64,000 bases of DNA from Colletotrichum lupini (GCF_023278565.1 NC_064677.1:1984001-2048000); one strand, 5' to 3'. Shown: positions 21,962 to 32,912, numbered from the stretch's first letter. The notes: generated by a model from the letters alone, not told the origin. Numbers and translations: made by a program.

Positions 21962-24294
21962 TATGAATTGAGGTGCGGGTTTGCCGTGAGGTTGCTATTT
22001 GTATGTTTGAATAGGGGCTCCGATGTTTCCGACCTCCTATTTTCGTACGTGGTCCTCGCGGCGGGTCGTCAGCGCGAAAAGGGGCGGGCCTTCTCCTTAA
22101 GACTATTCAGTCCGGCACGTCAAACTTCAATGGCTAGCGGGAATGTCGACAAGCGGGTAGAGAGATCGCCGACTTTGTCTAGAAAGCGACCCGGTGGCTT
22201 TGTTGATGAACCCGGGGCTGCGGTGCTGCCGGCGCAGAATCAAGCCACCAAAAGAATAGCCAAACGGCAATACGCTGCTTTGGTGGGTTCCGGTCTAGAT
22301 TTGCGCACCCGATTGTCGTCTTTCCGCGGAAACTGTGGGAGCAAGTGGCTGGTGGGCTCGTTCTTTGAATCAAGTATGTCCAGACGAAGTTAGTGCCGGA
22401 GGCTGGTGAGCGGCCTTCCTTTGTTCTGGTGGAGAGGGCCACTGAATGGGCGGCAGAGATTTTGTAATCTTTGGGCGAGGGATGAGGCGCGCGCTGGCGA
22501 GCGATGCCGAGGTGATGAGTCCTATTTGTATTCTAAGTTGACTTGATGGTGTTGCAGTGTCTCGGATAGGATAGATGGATCGATGTGATCTGGGCACTTG
22601 CATGGCGAGGCGCGGAAGGCGTGGTTACACGTCAACTCACGCCATCACTGTGGCGTTCTCGATGTCTGCTTCGATGTAAAGGAGTCTCGTACTTTGCCTG
22701 CGTCCGGCATGAAAGGTCCGTCGCAGAACAGCCGCCATCCTGAAGAACTCCTTCGTGGCAACCCTGTATTCGATGACCGCCATGGGCTTCTGGGTGAGGT
22801 GGAGGGGTTCGCTTGCCTAGATGGCAAAGGTCACGCCAAAGAAACGTCAGACTGTCTCAGACACTCCTGTCTCGCCGTTGCAGCTGACTGGATTTCGGTG
22901 GTTGGCAGACTGGGAACGTCGACCCCAGGGAGCGGTTCAAACGGCCTGTATCTGAGTCACCCGAGACAGGGCCAGCATCATCGGCATTCCAGTTCGACGA
23001 CACATGGCGATTCCAAAGCTTGGCTGTTCAAGACATATGTGCCGGAGTCGTAACTTCGATTGCGATGCTACGAAGCATGTGAAGGCGTGGATGTCCAAGA
23101 CGAGTTTGGGCCTCGGGATTTGGTCCTGGTGCGGCAAGGGGCAGATGTGCTCGGAGGCGATTAAATGCTCTTGCAGAGTCTCAGATGCCTTGGTGTGGAC
23201 AGGTGTGCTCCCCCTCTCCCGCCAGATCGTAGGATGCTCTGATGATCCGCCGTCCGAGGTTGTTTGGACACACCACACATCTTCAACTTGTCCAATAGTC
23301 GGAATTCCCGTAGTCTAATTAGAAATCGCTTTCCGACTGATGACGACCAAAGCCAAAGCCTGCGGTTCAAGTTTCCCGACTCTAGGGATGCCCACAAAGA
23401 TTAGCGAGAACCAGACGCAGAATGGGGGCAGCATAATTTCACGCACCTAGGCTTCCAAGAAGCTGTGCCATCTTTCATCGTTCCAGCGAGCAGCTTTTCC
23501 ATCCATAGTTGGTTTCCTCGTAGCTCTGGACTCTGGACACGAGATGTACGAGGGGTCCAACTGCACAAGGTTCGGCTGAGGATCCTGTATAAATCTCATG
23601 AGAACTGCATTGACTGCTCGAATCCCTTTCCCCATAGTCTCTGTTGTTGTGTTTGAAGACGTCTTGTTCTCTGTTGACGAGGGGTCGGTCTGCTGCCATT
23701 TCTTGAAGATCTATGTTGTGTTTGTTGATCCAAGGACCGAAGTCTCCGTGATATCGTCGCTCGGCTCTGCTTGGCCATGTTCAAGGTTTATTCGTAAGGT
23801 GAATAGTTCAAGGACGCCTGATGGTCCAAAGTCGGTGTGTCTTGTGATGGCGGAAATACTCCCACTTCTTGGCCGAGAAATGGGCCCTAGACAGCCATAC
23901 ACATTGACGACGATGGCTAGCCAACACACGCGCTGTCTCTCGCCAAACGACGTCGCCGACGCGACTTGTAGAGGGGACTTTTGCGTTTGTTCCTGGCAAC
24001 TGAAGTAGACGCCTTTATAGGAGACGGAACAGATTCGCACCCGTCATTGAATAGGGGCCAAGAGTGACTCGTTCCTTCCCTCTGCCTACGTCTCTCCTTC
24101 CTTTTCAGCACGCAGCCAAACCCTCTCGCTTATAAAATCCACCAGCGGCATCGGAATCTCTTCCATCTTTCCTCTCCGCCACAGAGAATATTCAGCGAAC
24201 CATCTTCATTACAAGACCTGCCACCTTCGTCTCAGTAAAATCTAATCGTTCAAATTCACCCCCCGTTCCGAATCAGACTGCTCGAATCATCACC
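21962..24294. other. 2.3-kb gene-free region
   Basis: No gene is supported on either strand. Open stretches such as 22131-22393 (+), 22598-23053 (+) and 23004-23318 (+) lack motifs and mostly begin at non-ATG codons. Base composition is visibly less GC-rich than in the flanking genes from about 22950 to 24250. It could be a decayed gene or an old element, but I see no terminal repeats or recognisable remnant. Confidence 0.5.
24131..24137 (+). promoter_or_regulatory. TATA box of the zinc-finger gene
   Basis: TATAAAA lies 158-164 bases before the ATG at 24295, followed by a C/T- and A/C-rich leader, the usual arrangement for a fungal TATA promoter. Confidence 0.5.
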
Positions 24295-25493
24295 ATGTCT
24301 GTCACCAGCGGCACGTCCAGCAGGCCTCTGATCCGCAAGCCGGCCCCCCATGAGGCCGTCTTCTGTAGCGTCTGCAGCCGGAGATTCCCCAGCTTCGAGG
24401 AGCTGATGGGACACAAGCGCATGGCGATGCTGACCGAAGGAACCCACATCCACTGCGCCGTGTGCACCCGCGACTTCAACAGCCAGGACGCCTTAAACAA
24501 GCATCTTCTGGAGGTGAGTACAACCGGATCTCCAGCACTGAACATGGACTAACGAGAACAGGCACACCCTCAGGAGCAGAATCTCACCTGTCCCGGCTGT
24601 CAGAAGAAGTTTGTCCGGTTGGCTGGGTGGATGAGACACCTCGAGCATGAAGACTGCCCGGGAATTCGCCGCGCAGACGTCGACCAGAACCGCGCAAAGA
24701 AGCTCACCTTTTCCCATGAGCTCGAGAAGCGCAGCGGCTCCCAGTTCGGAGACTACTTCCCCGTGTCCCACCCCAGCGTCCAGTCCGCCTTCGAGGCGCA
24801 GTCCAACCTCGATGCCGTATCCACTGTGGACGCGCAGTCCGAGTTCGACGACAAGGCCTACATGGCCCATCCGTCCTTCTTCAAGCCCCAGGACTTTCCC
24901 AATCTGAGGGATGTCACTGAGAGCCTGGAGAGCATCCAGCAGTCGGATGATGGCAAGAAGAGAGTCGTGGACGACGTGAACAATCCGTCTCACCGGCTCT
25001 TCGATCCTAGAAAGTACTACAACACCCTCACGCGCAAGTATAAGTGTCCGCAGCCGTCCTGCAAGTTCGTGGCCCCTTCCCTAACCACATGGCAAGATAC
25101 TGACACCAGAACAGGAAGACATTCCCCAACAGCGGCGCTCTCATTACCCACATGAAGTCGGCGGCCTCGCACTACAATGCCAAGCTGCAGTGCCCCGGCT
25201 GCCTGCGCTACTTCAGGGATGCGTCGTCCTTGACCGCCCACTCCGAGTCGGAGTCGACCCGATGCAGCATCCGCAAGTCCGAAAACTACCGCTCCTACCT
25301 TGACCAGCTCACCGGAGGCATGGCGGACCTCGGCGCCAAGCACAAGGACGGTACTGTTAAGTATGAGGTCAGCACGGAGGCCGTCGTCAAGTTCGCTCCG
25401 TCTCGGATGGCCAGAACGGCCACGGAGGATTACATGGCACAGAAGGAGGCCGATCGTCAGGAGGACTGGGCTCGCAACAATATTGTCTGGTAG
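24295..25493 (+). CDS. C2H2 zinc-finger protein
   Basis: Exons 24295-24513, 24562-25064 and 25115-25493 give 366 residues. The second intron uses a weak GTTCGT donor, chosen because it alone restores the zinc finger (SCKKTFPNSGALITH) and the downstream frame. Five C2H2-like fingers are visible: VFCSVCSRRFPSFEELMGHK; HCAVCTRDFNSQDALNKHLLEAH; LTCPGCQKKFVRLAGWMRHLE; YKCPQPSCKKTF...TH; and LQCPGCLRYFRDASSLTAH. A phenylalanine- and acid-rich linker (about 120-225) separates fingers 3 and 4. The C-terminus ends MAQKEADRQEDWARNNIVW. A nucleic-acid-binding role is likely; the specific target is unknown. Confidence 0.88.
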
Positions 25494-25662
25494 GGGTTTA
25501 TTGGGGAGATGCCATCAGCGAGTGGTAGCGAAGCACGTTTAGGTATCCAAGTACGGATAGAAGAACTAAACTCAAGAGTCTAGCGGGCAAGAAGCTCGTC
25601 CACGAGGTGTCGTCGCAAAACCGTGCCAATTTTGCCCACACTGTATGCCCCGCCAACACTTT

Positions 25663-25696
25663 ACGCGCCATCTCACCAAGACGCGCTCGTCGCGTC
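25663..25696 (+). promoter_or_regulatory. Cluster of MCB-like CGCG elements upstream of POL12
   Basis: Three ACGCG/CGCGT cores (25663, 25681, 25691) occur within 34 bases, 70-104 bases before the POL12 ATG at 25767. In fungi the MBF factor binds ACGCGT-like sites in G1/S genes; binding here is inferred. Confidence 0.4.
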
Positions 25697-25766
25697 CCAC
25701 CTAAATGTTCCGTCGTCAAACTTCCCGGCGCTCAACTTCACGGCACGTACAACAGCACCAGAAACG

Positions 25767-27841
25767 ATGGCGGAAGCGGAATTGAAGGAGTTCTTCACTT
25801 CGGGAGACAAGGCTCTTGAGCCTGAAGTTCTCACCGAACTGCAGTCCCTATTGCGCCTGCACGACCTGTCCGCCGAGGACCTCTTTTACAAATGGGAGTC
25901 CTTCTGCATCAAGATGGACATGGACGCCATGAACCCCGACATTGTGCACGTGCGAAACTTCAAAAAGGATATCCAGGACGCACTGGAGAAGAGCAACCGA
26001 CAGCAGACACACATCAAGACGGAGAAGCGCAGTCACGGCACCCCGCGAGCCGGAAGAGGCGGTGGCGACGTCTTTGGCATGCTGGATGGACTGGTGCCCA
26101 GTACGCCGGCTTCAGGGAGGCTGAACAAGCCGAGCAGTCTGCGGAAGAAGACGCACGAGACGCCGACAATGTCGCGGGTCAAGGCCGAGATCCCCTCGAG
26201 CTCGCCAGACTACAAGGGCGCCTCCAAGATGGAGGAGCAGCTCAACTCAATGTCACTGTAGGAACGCAGGCCCTACCCTTCACACAGACACTGACGATAG
26301 CAGACCCAGCTCGTTCAACGACCGACAGAACGCCGGCGAGACGGTGGAAGTGCTCAACGACCACCTCGACGCTCCCGAGCCGCCGATTTGCCCGTACCCC
26401 GAACCCCGCATCAAGTTGACGGCGGCGTCAGACCAGAAGAAGCTGGCGTACAAGCCCCTGGCGATGAAGTTGTCAGAGGCGTCGGAGATCCTCGACGACA
26501 GGATAGACGAGTTTATGCACATCATCCAGGACTACCACAAGCTGGACTTTTCAGAATTCGGCAACGCGGCGAGCCAGAGCACGACAGAGGTGATTGCCGT
26601 GGGACGCATCGCCTCGGATGCGCCAGAGGGGAAGCTGAACGCGGCGTCGCTGGTGCTGGAGATGTCGAGGCGGGTGGGCGGTGGTCTGCGAGCGCCCCTT
26701 AACATGCGCAACAAGGGGTACAGCTTCTTCCCCGGCCAGATTGTGGCCCTCAGGGGCATCAACACCTCGGGCAACGAGTTTGTCGTCGAGGATGTGCTTG
26801 AAGTGCCTCTTCTGCCCAACGCGGCTTCGACGCCGGCCGCACTGGCTGCGCACCGCGAGAAACTACGAGGCGACCCCGACGCCATGGACACCGACGCAGA
26901 CCCGGCGCCCCTCAATATTCTCTACGCCTCCGGTCCGTACACGGCAGATGACAACCTCGACTTTGAGCCGCTGCACGCCCTCTGCGACCAAGCCGCCGAC
27001 ACGTACGCGGACGCACTGGTGCTGACGGGGCCGTTCATCGACAGCGAGCACCCTCTGATTGCGATGGGCGACTTTGACCTCCCCGAGGAAGCCGTCATCG
27101 AGCCGGACACAGCCACCATGTCGACCGTCTTCAAGTACATGTTCTCCCCGGCCCTGAACCGCCTCGTGTCCGCCAACCCCAGCATCACCATCCTCCTCGT
27201 CCCCTCGGTGCGCGACGTCATCGACAAGCACGTCTCGTGGCCGCAGGACTCGGTCCTGAAGAAGGAGCTCGGCCTCCCCAAGACGGCGAGGATCGTCACC
27301 AACCCGATGACGCTGTCCGTCAACGAGATGGTCATGGGCATCTCGTCGCAGGATATTCTCTGGCAGCTGCGGCACGAGGAGCTCGTTGGCGGCCGCCCCG
27401 CGGATCCGTCGCTGTTGTCGAGGCTTAGCAGGTACCTGTTGGAGCAGAGGCACTTTTTCCCGCTCTTCCCGCCGACGGACCGCCAGAAGCTGCCCAAGAC
27501 GGGGACCGAGGAGGGCATCCCGCCTGGTGCCATGCTGGATCTTAGTTATTTGAAGCTGGGCGAGATGGTCAACGTTCGCCCTGATGTGCTCGTGGCGCCC
27601 AGCTTCCTGCCCCCGTTTGCCAAGGTGAGTCTGTCGACTGTATACTGTGGGATCATACTGACAACGTTAGGTCGTCGAGAGCGTCCTCGTGATTAACCCG
27701 GGCTACCTATCAAAGAGACGCGGCGCCGGCACGTACGCCCGCCTGACGCTGTTCCCTCCCAAGGCCGACGCGGGCCAGTCCGCGGCCATGGTGAGCCACG
27801 GCGTGTTTGAGCGCGCGAGGGTGGAGATTAAGAAGATTTGA
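25767..27841 (+). CDS. POL12: DNA polymerase alpha-primase subunit B
   Basis: Regulatory B subunit tethering primase-polymerase alpha at replication origins; nuclear. Exons 25767-26257, 26304-27624 and 27671-27841 give 660 residues. The ATG at 25767 (MAEAELKEFF) is the first in frame and gives the expected N-terminal helical domain, followed by a linker with TP/SP sites typical of CDK targets (TPRAGR, VPSTPASG, ETPTM, SSSPDY). The OB fold begins near 255 (VIAVGRIASDAPEGKLN). The inactive phosphodiesterase-like domain follows: LNILYASGPYTADDNLDFEPL, LVLTGPFIDSEHP, ILLVPSVRDVIDKHVSWPQ and TNPMTLSVNEMVMGISSQDIL. The C-terminus (VLVINPGYLSKRRGAGTYARL) is diagnostic. Confidence 0.96.
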
Positions 27842-28002
27842 AGCGCACCTGCATGACGTTTACGATGGCAAAGGGTTTCTTTCAAGGCCTCGGAGTTTGG
27901 TTGGGAGGGTATATTCAGCATGCGCTCGTAGTGAGCCTGATCAGGATACGCTTCTTAATACATTTTGCAATGACGACCAGTGTCTGTTCTCTTTTGGTGG
28001 GT

Positions 28003-29427
28003 TTATCTAGAGTCCACGCGCCTCCGCTTGTCGCTGTCGTAGCGCTCTCTCTCGCGTGACGGGCTGCGCTTCCGCCTATCCCTGTAGTCGTCCCGCGAGT
28101 CGCGGCGCGGCGACCTCGACCTCGACCGATCTCGACGGCGGTAGTCGTCCCGGTCTCCGCGCCGGTCGTCTCTGTCGTCGCGATACCTATCACGATCACT
28201 TCTGCCACCAGCTGAAGGCGCCTTGCGGTCACCCAAGGGAATGGCGTTGGCACCGTTAACCTCACGATCATTGTCCGGCCGGAATCGCTCGTCCACATCC
28301 CTATCGAAGCCGCCTCTCCTCCGGTCACCACCACCCCCGCCACGCCGGTCATCAAACTCGCCCCATCGTCCGGTATCCTCGCTCTTGAGATCCTTGTACT
28401 TTGTCCCGCCCTTGCGTCCCAACTTCGTCATGTCGCGCTTCTGCAGATATTCCGGCAGCGCGCTGCGATCCTTGACATCATCCGCAATACGCATGCCCAT
28501 GAGATCGCGCTTGTCGAGCCCGTACGCCTTCGCCTCCTCGCTGTAGAACGCGCCCTTGTGGTAGTACTTTTGCAGATACGACATCTTGCCCTTGGCGTCC
28601 TTTTCGTCCTGCTGCGCGGCAATCTTGTCCGCGTCCTCGGCGTCGCGCTCCTCTTGCGTGAGGTTCTGCCGCCTCTCGCGCTCGGCGTACTCTGCTTCCT
28701 GCTCGGCGATGCGGTCGCGCTCGCGCTTGACGCGCTTGAGCTCGCGGAGGCGCCAGGCTGCGAGTTCGGCCTCCGGGTCGAGGTCGTCTGTCGTGTCGAC
28801 GTCGGAGCCCGAGGCCTCGTCGTCGTCCCAGTGCTTTTTGCCGGCGGCGCGGGCGGCGAGGTCCTTTGCGATTTGTTCTTCGACGAGGGCGTCGGCGGCG
28901 GCTTTGCGGCGGGCTTCTTCTTCTGCCTGGCGCGTCTCGTCGTCTTTGGTGGACGACTGTCCTTTGGCGGCTGCCGCTGCTGCGTTGCGCTGGTTTTTTG
29001 GGATGAATTTGGGTCGAATCATGAGGCGGCGGGGTGCTTCTTCTTCGCTGCTGCTTTCCTCCTCGCTGGAGCTTTCTTCTTCGCCTTCATCGTCATCTTC
29101 TCCCTCTTCCTCTTCTTCTTCTTCTGTGACGAAACCTTCTTCCGCAGCGAGCCGCTCCGCTTTCTCGCGCGCTATCCTCTGGTTCTCCTTGTCCTGCGCC
29201 TCGCGCCTCCGTTCGTCGAGGTTGACTTTGCTGACGTTGCTCGCGATCTTGGCGGCGCTCGATGCCTTTGGCGGCGGCTTGATCGCGCGGGCCTTGCTTG
29301 TGTCGTCGTTTGCCTTTTCTTCGTCATCGCTCGCGTCCGAGTCTGATGAGTCCTCTTGGGGGACGGCCTTGCCGGGGAAGTAGCGTCCCGGCTTGACCGG
29401 GTTCGCGGTCATGCGCTTGGGTGGCAT
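28003..29427 (-). CDS. MFAP1: MFAP1-like spliceosomal protein
   Basis: Single-exon gene of 474 residues matching microfibrillar-associated protein 1, which despite its name is a spliceosomal B-complex protein that contacts Prp38. N-terminus MPPKRMTANPVKPGRYFPGK is followed by acidic runs (EEEEEEEGEDDDEGEEESSSEEE), the RRLMIRPKFIPKNQR motif and long charged helices (ELAAWRLRELKRVKRERDRIAEQEAE). The diagnostic block KMSYLQKYYHKGAFYSEE lies near 290, followed by DRSALPEYLQKRDMTKLGRKGGTKYKDL. A fungal RS/RD-rich tail (about 385-474) replaces the short metazoan C-terminus. It ends 161 bases from the stop of convergent POL12. Confidence 0.93.
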   Translation of the reverse strand: MPPKRMTANPVKPGRYFPGKAVPQEDSSDSDASDDEEKANDDTSKARAIKPPPKASSAAKIASNVSKVNLDERRREAQDKENQRIAREKAERLAAEEGFVTEEEEEEEGEDDDEGEEESSSEEESSSEEEAPRRLMIRPKFIPKNQRNAAAAAAKGQSSTKDDETRQAEEEARRKAAADALVEEQIAKDLAARAAGKKHWDDDEASGSDVDTTDDLDPEAELAAWRLRELKRVKRERDRIAEQEAEYAERERRQNLTQEERDAEDADKIAAQQDEKDAKGKMSYLQKYYHKGAFYSEEAKAYGLDKRDLMGMRIADDVKDRSALPEYLQKRDMTKLGRKGGTKYKDLKSEDTGRWGEFDDRRGGGGGDRRRGGFDRDVDERFRPDNDREVNGANAIPLGDRKAPSAGGRSDRDRYRDDRDDRRGDRDDYRRRDRSRSRSPRRDSRDDYRDRRKRSPSRERERYDSDKRRRVDSR

Positions 29428-29792
29428 CTTGTGGTTTGTGTGGATGGCGTGGATGGTGAATTGGATGACGTCCGGCAGAAAATCGAGGCTGCAAGGTACG
29501 GCACCTCAGGTCCCCTTGGCGGATTGACGGAACTGCACAAGTGTTTCCCCGCTGGGTGGCCCTGTAAGTTTAGCGTTTTTAGTGGACCTGACGCTGTCGC
29601 AGAGCTTCTGGCCCCTCCAAGACGTCCAAATTTGTGCCCGACTGAGGCAGAAGGGCGGCATGCACTTTGCGTCGAGGCTTTCGAAAACTTTCAAGGACCT
29701 GCATGCAGAATGGTCATCATTGGGTATCTATCATGAGTCTCATAGCCCGAGGACCACCTCTCTGGGCAACCTGAACCGAAACTGACAACGGA
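29428..29792. other. Intergenic region between ALB1 and MFAP1
   Basis: 365 bases holding the ALB1 3' end and the MFAP1 promoter, both on the minus strand. No gene or strong element is seen. Confidence 0.6.
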
Positions 29793-30406
29793 CTACAAAA
29801 TCTCCTCGTCGAAATCGTCGTTTGCTGGGGGAGGTGCCGGTACAGGAGGAGCTGGCGCAGACGCAGCGGCGACATCATCATCAGCGCCGTCCATCTCCTC
29901 ATCCGTCTCCCAGCCCTTGCCAGCAGCCACCTCGACAGTCCTGCTCTTCGTCTGCCTCTGCTCCACCTCAGAATCCTCCTCGTCGGGAAACTTCTTGGCC
30001 GCAATGGCCCCCTTGTTGATGTCCTCCCACTGCTTGCTCCGCGTCTGGACCCTCCGCGCCCTGTCCTTGCTCTTCTCCGTCTTGGTCGAGGTCCGCCCCA
30101 TGATGGCCTCGGCGCGGTCCGCCGCCTTTTCTTTCCTCTCCTTGGCCTTGGCGCTCATCTGCGCCTTGCGGTTCTTGGTCTTCTTGGACACGCCAGAGTT
30201 GTGCTGGGCGTTGAGGACCGACGGCCGGAAGTCGGTCGCGGCGGCCGGGGCCTTGACTTCCTTGAGGGACTTGTCGGTGTCGATGTCGACGTCCGTCGCC
30301 CGCCTTGCGGCTCTCGAGTGGAGCGAGGGTTCTGCTTATGTTAGACAGATGTCATAGTAAAAAGAGAGACTGCAGGCTCACGTCTGTTCTTCTTGGATGC
30401 GCCCAT
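29793..30406 (-). CDS. ALB1: Ribosome biogenesis protein Alb1
   Basis: Shuttling pre-60S factor that works with Arx1 in late large-subunit maturation and export. Exons 30406-30382 (25 nt, MGASKKNR) and 30331-29793 give 187 residues. After the splice the sequence reads PSLHSRAARRATDVDIDTDKSLKEVKAP, then RPSVLNAQHNSGVSKKTKNRKAQMSAKAKERKEKAADRAEA; this basic helical block and the upstream DIDTDKSLK are the Alb1 family signature. The C-terminus is acidic and proline/alanine-rich (PAPPVPAPPPANDDFDEEIL). The first exon is too short to stand out alone; it is supported by the frame join, a GTGAGC donor and a CTAAC branch site. Confidence 0.9.
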
Positions 30407-30821
30407 CTTTGCGATCGTATCGAGTTCTGTGGTGTAGACTGCACCGCCAGACTCGCCGCGGTGTGGGGGATATAAAATTCCTTATCGACCTGCACGCTAT
30501 CTTATCACGATAAGCGGGGCGATCACAAGCCTTGGGACCGCGCTCTGACCAATCCTTGTCGCAGCGTTGCCCCTGTGGAACCCCTGGTCCCGCTCAACTT
30601 TGGCATCTTTCCTTCTAGCACTGCCGCGACGCCTCAACACCATCCGTGCAGACATTCCAGAGCCTTACTCACCCACAACCACTTAATCAGCGAGCATCGC
30701 CACGACTGGACACCTTTCGAATCGTCTTCTCGACATGGCAGCGCGTGGCCTCTCCGATATAGCATTGCAGAAGCTCGCCTGAAGCTCCAACTCCCACAAG
30801 CACCCGTATACAATCCCGACT
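30407..30821. promoter_or_regulatory. Divergent promoter of ALB1 and a ubiquitin hydrolase, with GATA palindrome
   Basis: This 415-base interval holds a palindromic GATA pair, CTTATCACGATAAG (30501-30514), with a further CTTATCG at 30481 and CTATCTTATC overlapping. Such sites could bind GATA factors or another factor recognising TTATCG; a similar palindromic arrangement lies upstream of UTP13 (49154-49176). Confidence 0.4.
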
Positions 30822-32912
30822 ATGAACTCTCCCACATTCAAGCACTACGGCGGACCCGACTACCACCGACGACTTCACGCCGACGAGACCATTTGGACGA
30901 GGCTGACGGAGCCGAGCGTCGTCGTGTCCCTCTTTGCCCTCGTCCTCACAGCGCTCGTCTCTGTTTTCGGCGCTTCCCTTCCGACCACCCTACTCTCGCA
31001 CGCCTCTCGGACCCTCTGGGACGTAATCGTCTGGCTTATCCCCCACGACGCCTTGACCCTTCTGGAAGCCTGGCTGCATCCGCCGCTCGTTCCGCGGCCG
31101 ATGCTCCAGAACCAAGCCAGAACACATGCGGCCAAGAGTGCGCTTCTGAAAAAGATTCTCGGCATGGACAGACAGGGAGGCATCATGGGGACGGTCTCGC
31201 AAGCCGGCATTCGAGGGCTGTCGTCCGTCTCCGGGGCCATGATGAGCCTTAAGGGCTCCAGCAACTACCCGCCGGGCCTGGGGAACCTCGACAACTCGTG
31301 CTACCAGAACAGCATCCTCCAAGGGCTCGCCTCGCTCAAGCCGTTTCCAAAGTACCTGGCCGACCCTGTCCAGGACCCCGAGATCGACCGCCGCAAAGTC
31401 GAGGCCGTCGACACGCTGCGGAACCTGATTGAGGACCTCAACAGCGCTAGCAACTACGGCAAGACGTTATGGACGCCAGGCTCCCTCAAGAACATGAGCA
31501 CGTGGCAGCAGCAGGATGCGCAGGAATACTTTTCAAAGCTGCTCGACGAGGTGGACAGGGAGATTGCAAAGGTGGCTAAGGCGACCATCAAGTCGTCGGG
31601 CTTCGAGTCGGACTGCGCCAGCGACGACACTGCCACGAGCCAGCACAGCGACGACAGCGGTTACCAGAGTCTGTCGACGGCCTCCAAGGTTAGCGCGGCT
31701 TCCAAGTCTCTGCGGAACCCCCTTGAGGGGCTCATTGCTCAGCGGGTGGCCTGCGTCGAGTGTGGACACTCTGACGGCCTTTCCATGATCCCCTTCAACT
31801 GCCTCACGCTCAGTTTGAATGTGGGCGGCAACGACCACGATCTGTACGAGCTTCTAGACGCGTACGCCCATATTGAGTCGATCGAGGGCGTCGAGTGTGG
31901 AAAGTGCACGCTACTGAAAGCCAAGAGGCTGCTGACCCTCCTCGTCGAGAGAGCAGAAGCGTCGTACACTGACGAGCAGAAGCTCAAGGAGCCAAAGTCG
32001 CGGCTGTCGGCTGTGGAGGAGGCGCTGGAAGAGGACGATTTCGAGGACAAGACGCTCACGGAAAAGTGCAAGTTCCCTTCAAACTTCAAGGTCTCGTCAA
32101 CAAAGACGAAGCAGGCCGTCATTGCGCGGCCACCGCAGAGTCTCGCCGTCCACATGAACAGGTCCGTGTTTGACGAGAACACTGGCATGATGTACAAGAA
32201 CTCGTCGGGGATCCGGTTCCCTCTGACGTTGGACTTGGGTCCGTGGTGTTTGGGTAGTGCCAGCAAGACGGGTTCCGCTGACGGCTTGGAGGAAGAGGAG
32301 CAGTGGCTGTTGGATCCGCGGTCCTCAATGATTGCGGGCGACAAGCGCAAGTCGTTCATTACTGGGCCGATATACGAGCTGCGGGCCGTCGTCACGCACT
32401 ACGGTCGTCACGAAAATGGGCACTACGTCTGCTACCGCAAGTTCCCCCGACACTCGCCGCCGAGTGATGGCGAGGAGGTTGTCTCACCCAAGTCGGAGAC
32501 TATGGAGGACGATGCGGAGATGGACTGGTGGCGTCTCAGCGACGACACTCTCCGCAAGGTTGACGAAGAGGAGCTGCTGGCGCAGGGTAACGTCTTTATG
32601 CTATTCTACGATTGTGTCGACCCAAACATTATCCCCTCGTCCGAGATTCCAGCTGTAGAGACTGTTCAGGATGCAGACGCCATGGACGCAGCGGACGAGG
32701 AGACGCCAAAGGTCGAGAAGCCCGCCTTTACCTGCACGGTGAAGGAGGTATCGGCAGACGAAGATGATGACGAGTTGCCGGTGGCCGGCACTATGGTGGC
32801 GGTCGCCGAGGGAGATGTCTCGCAGGCGCGGTCTGTGCCGCTGCCGGGGGATGGAGACGACGAGTTGGGAGAGAACCAGACTGAGCGAGGACCGCAGATG
32901 ATTGCCGTCTGA
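30822..32912 (+). CDS. Membrane-anchored ubiquitin C-terminal hydrolase (USP/UCH family)
   Basis: Single-exon gene of 696 residues removing ubiquitin from substrates. Residues 31-55 form one hydrophobic membrane segment (SVVVSLFALVLTALVSVF), as in yeast Ubp1 and human USP30-like enzymes, placing it at the ER or mitochondrial surface (inferred). Catalytic Cys160 lies in GLGNLDNSCYQNS, an atypical Cys box: the family usually has a GNTCY-like core. The QQQDAQEYF motif, two zinc CxxC pairs (ACVECG, VECGKC) and the His box GRHENGHYVCYRK are present, so it should be active. The USP fold is interrupted by acidic inserts (about 250-290 and 405-425). The C-terminus is acidic and disordered. The ATG at 30822 is the first in frame. 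Confidence 0.93.
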   Translation: MNSPTFKHYGGPDYHRRLHADETIWTRLTEPSVVVSLFALVLTALVSVFGASLPTTLLSHASRTLWDVIVWLIPHDALTLLEAWLHPPLVPRPMLQNQARTHAAKSALLKKILGMDRQGGIMGTVSQAGIRGLSSVSGAMMSLKGSSNYPPGLGNLDNSCYQNSILQGLASLKPFPKYLADPVQDPEIDRRKVEAVDTLRNLIEDLNSASNYGKTLWTPGSLKNMSTWQQQDAQEYFSKLLDEVDREIAKVAKATIKSSGFESDCASDDTATSQHSDDSGYQSLSTASKVSAASKSLRNPLEGLIAQRVACVECGHSDGLSMIPFNCLTLSLNVGGNDHDLYELLDAYAHIESIEGVECGKCTLLKAKRLLTLLVERAEASYTDEQKLKEPKSRLSAVEEALEEDDFEDKTLTEKCKFPSNFKVSSTKTKQAVIARPPQSLAVHMNRSVFDENTGMMYKNSSGIRFPLTLDLGPWCLGSASKTGSADGLEEEEQWLLDPRSSMIAGDKRKSFITGPIYELRAVVTHYGRHENGHYVCYRKFPRHSPPSDGEEVVSPKSETMEDDAEMDWWRLSDDTLRKVDEEELLAQGNVFMLFYDCVDPNIIPSSEIPAVETVQDADAMDAADEETPKVEKPAFTCTVKEVSADEDDDELPVAGTMVAVAEGDVSQARSVPLPGDGDDELGENQTERGPQMIAV

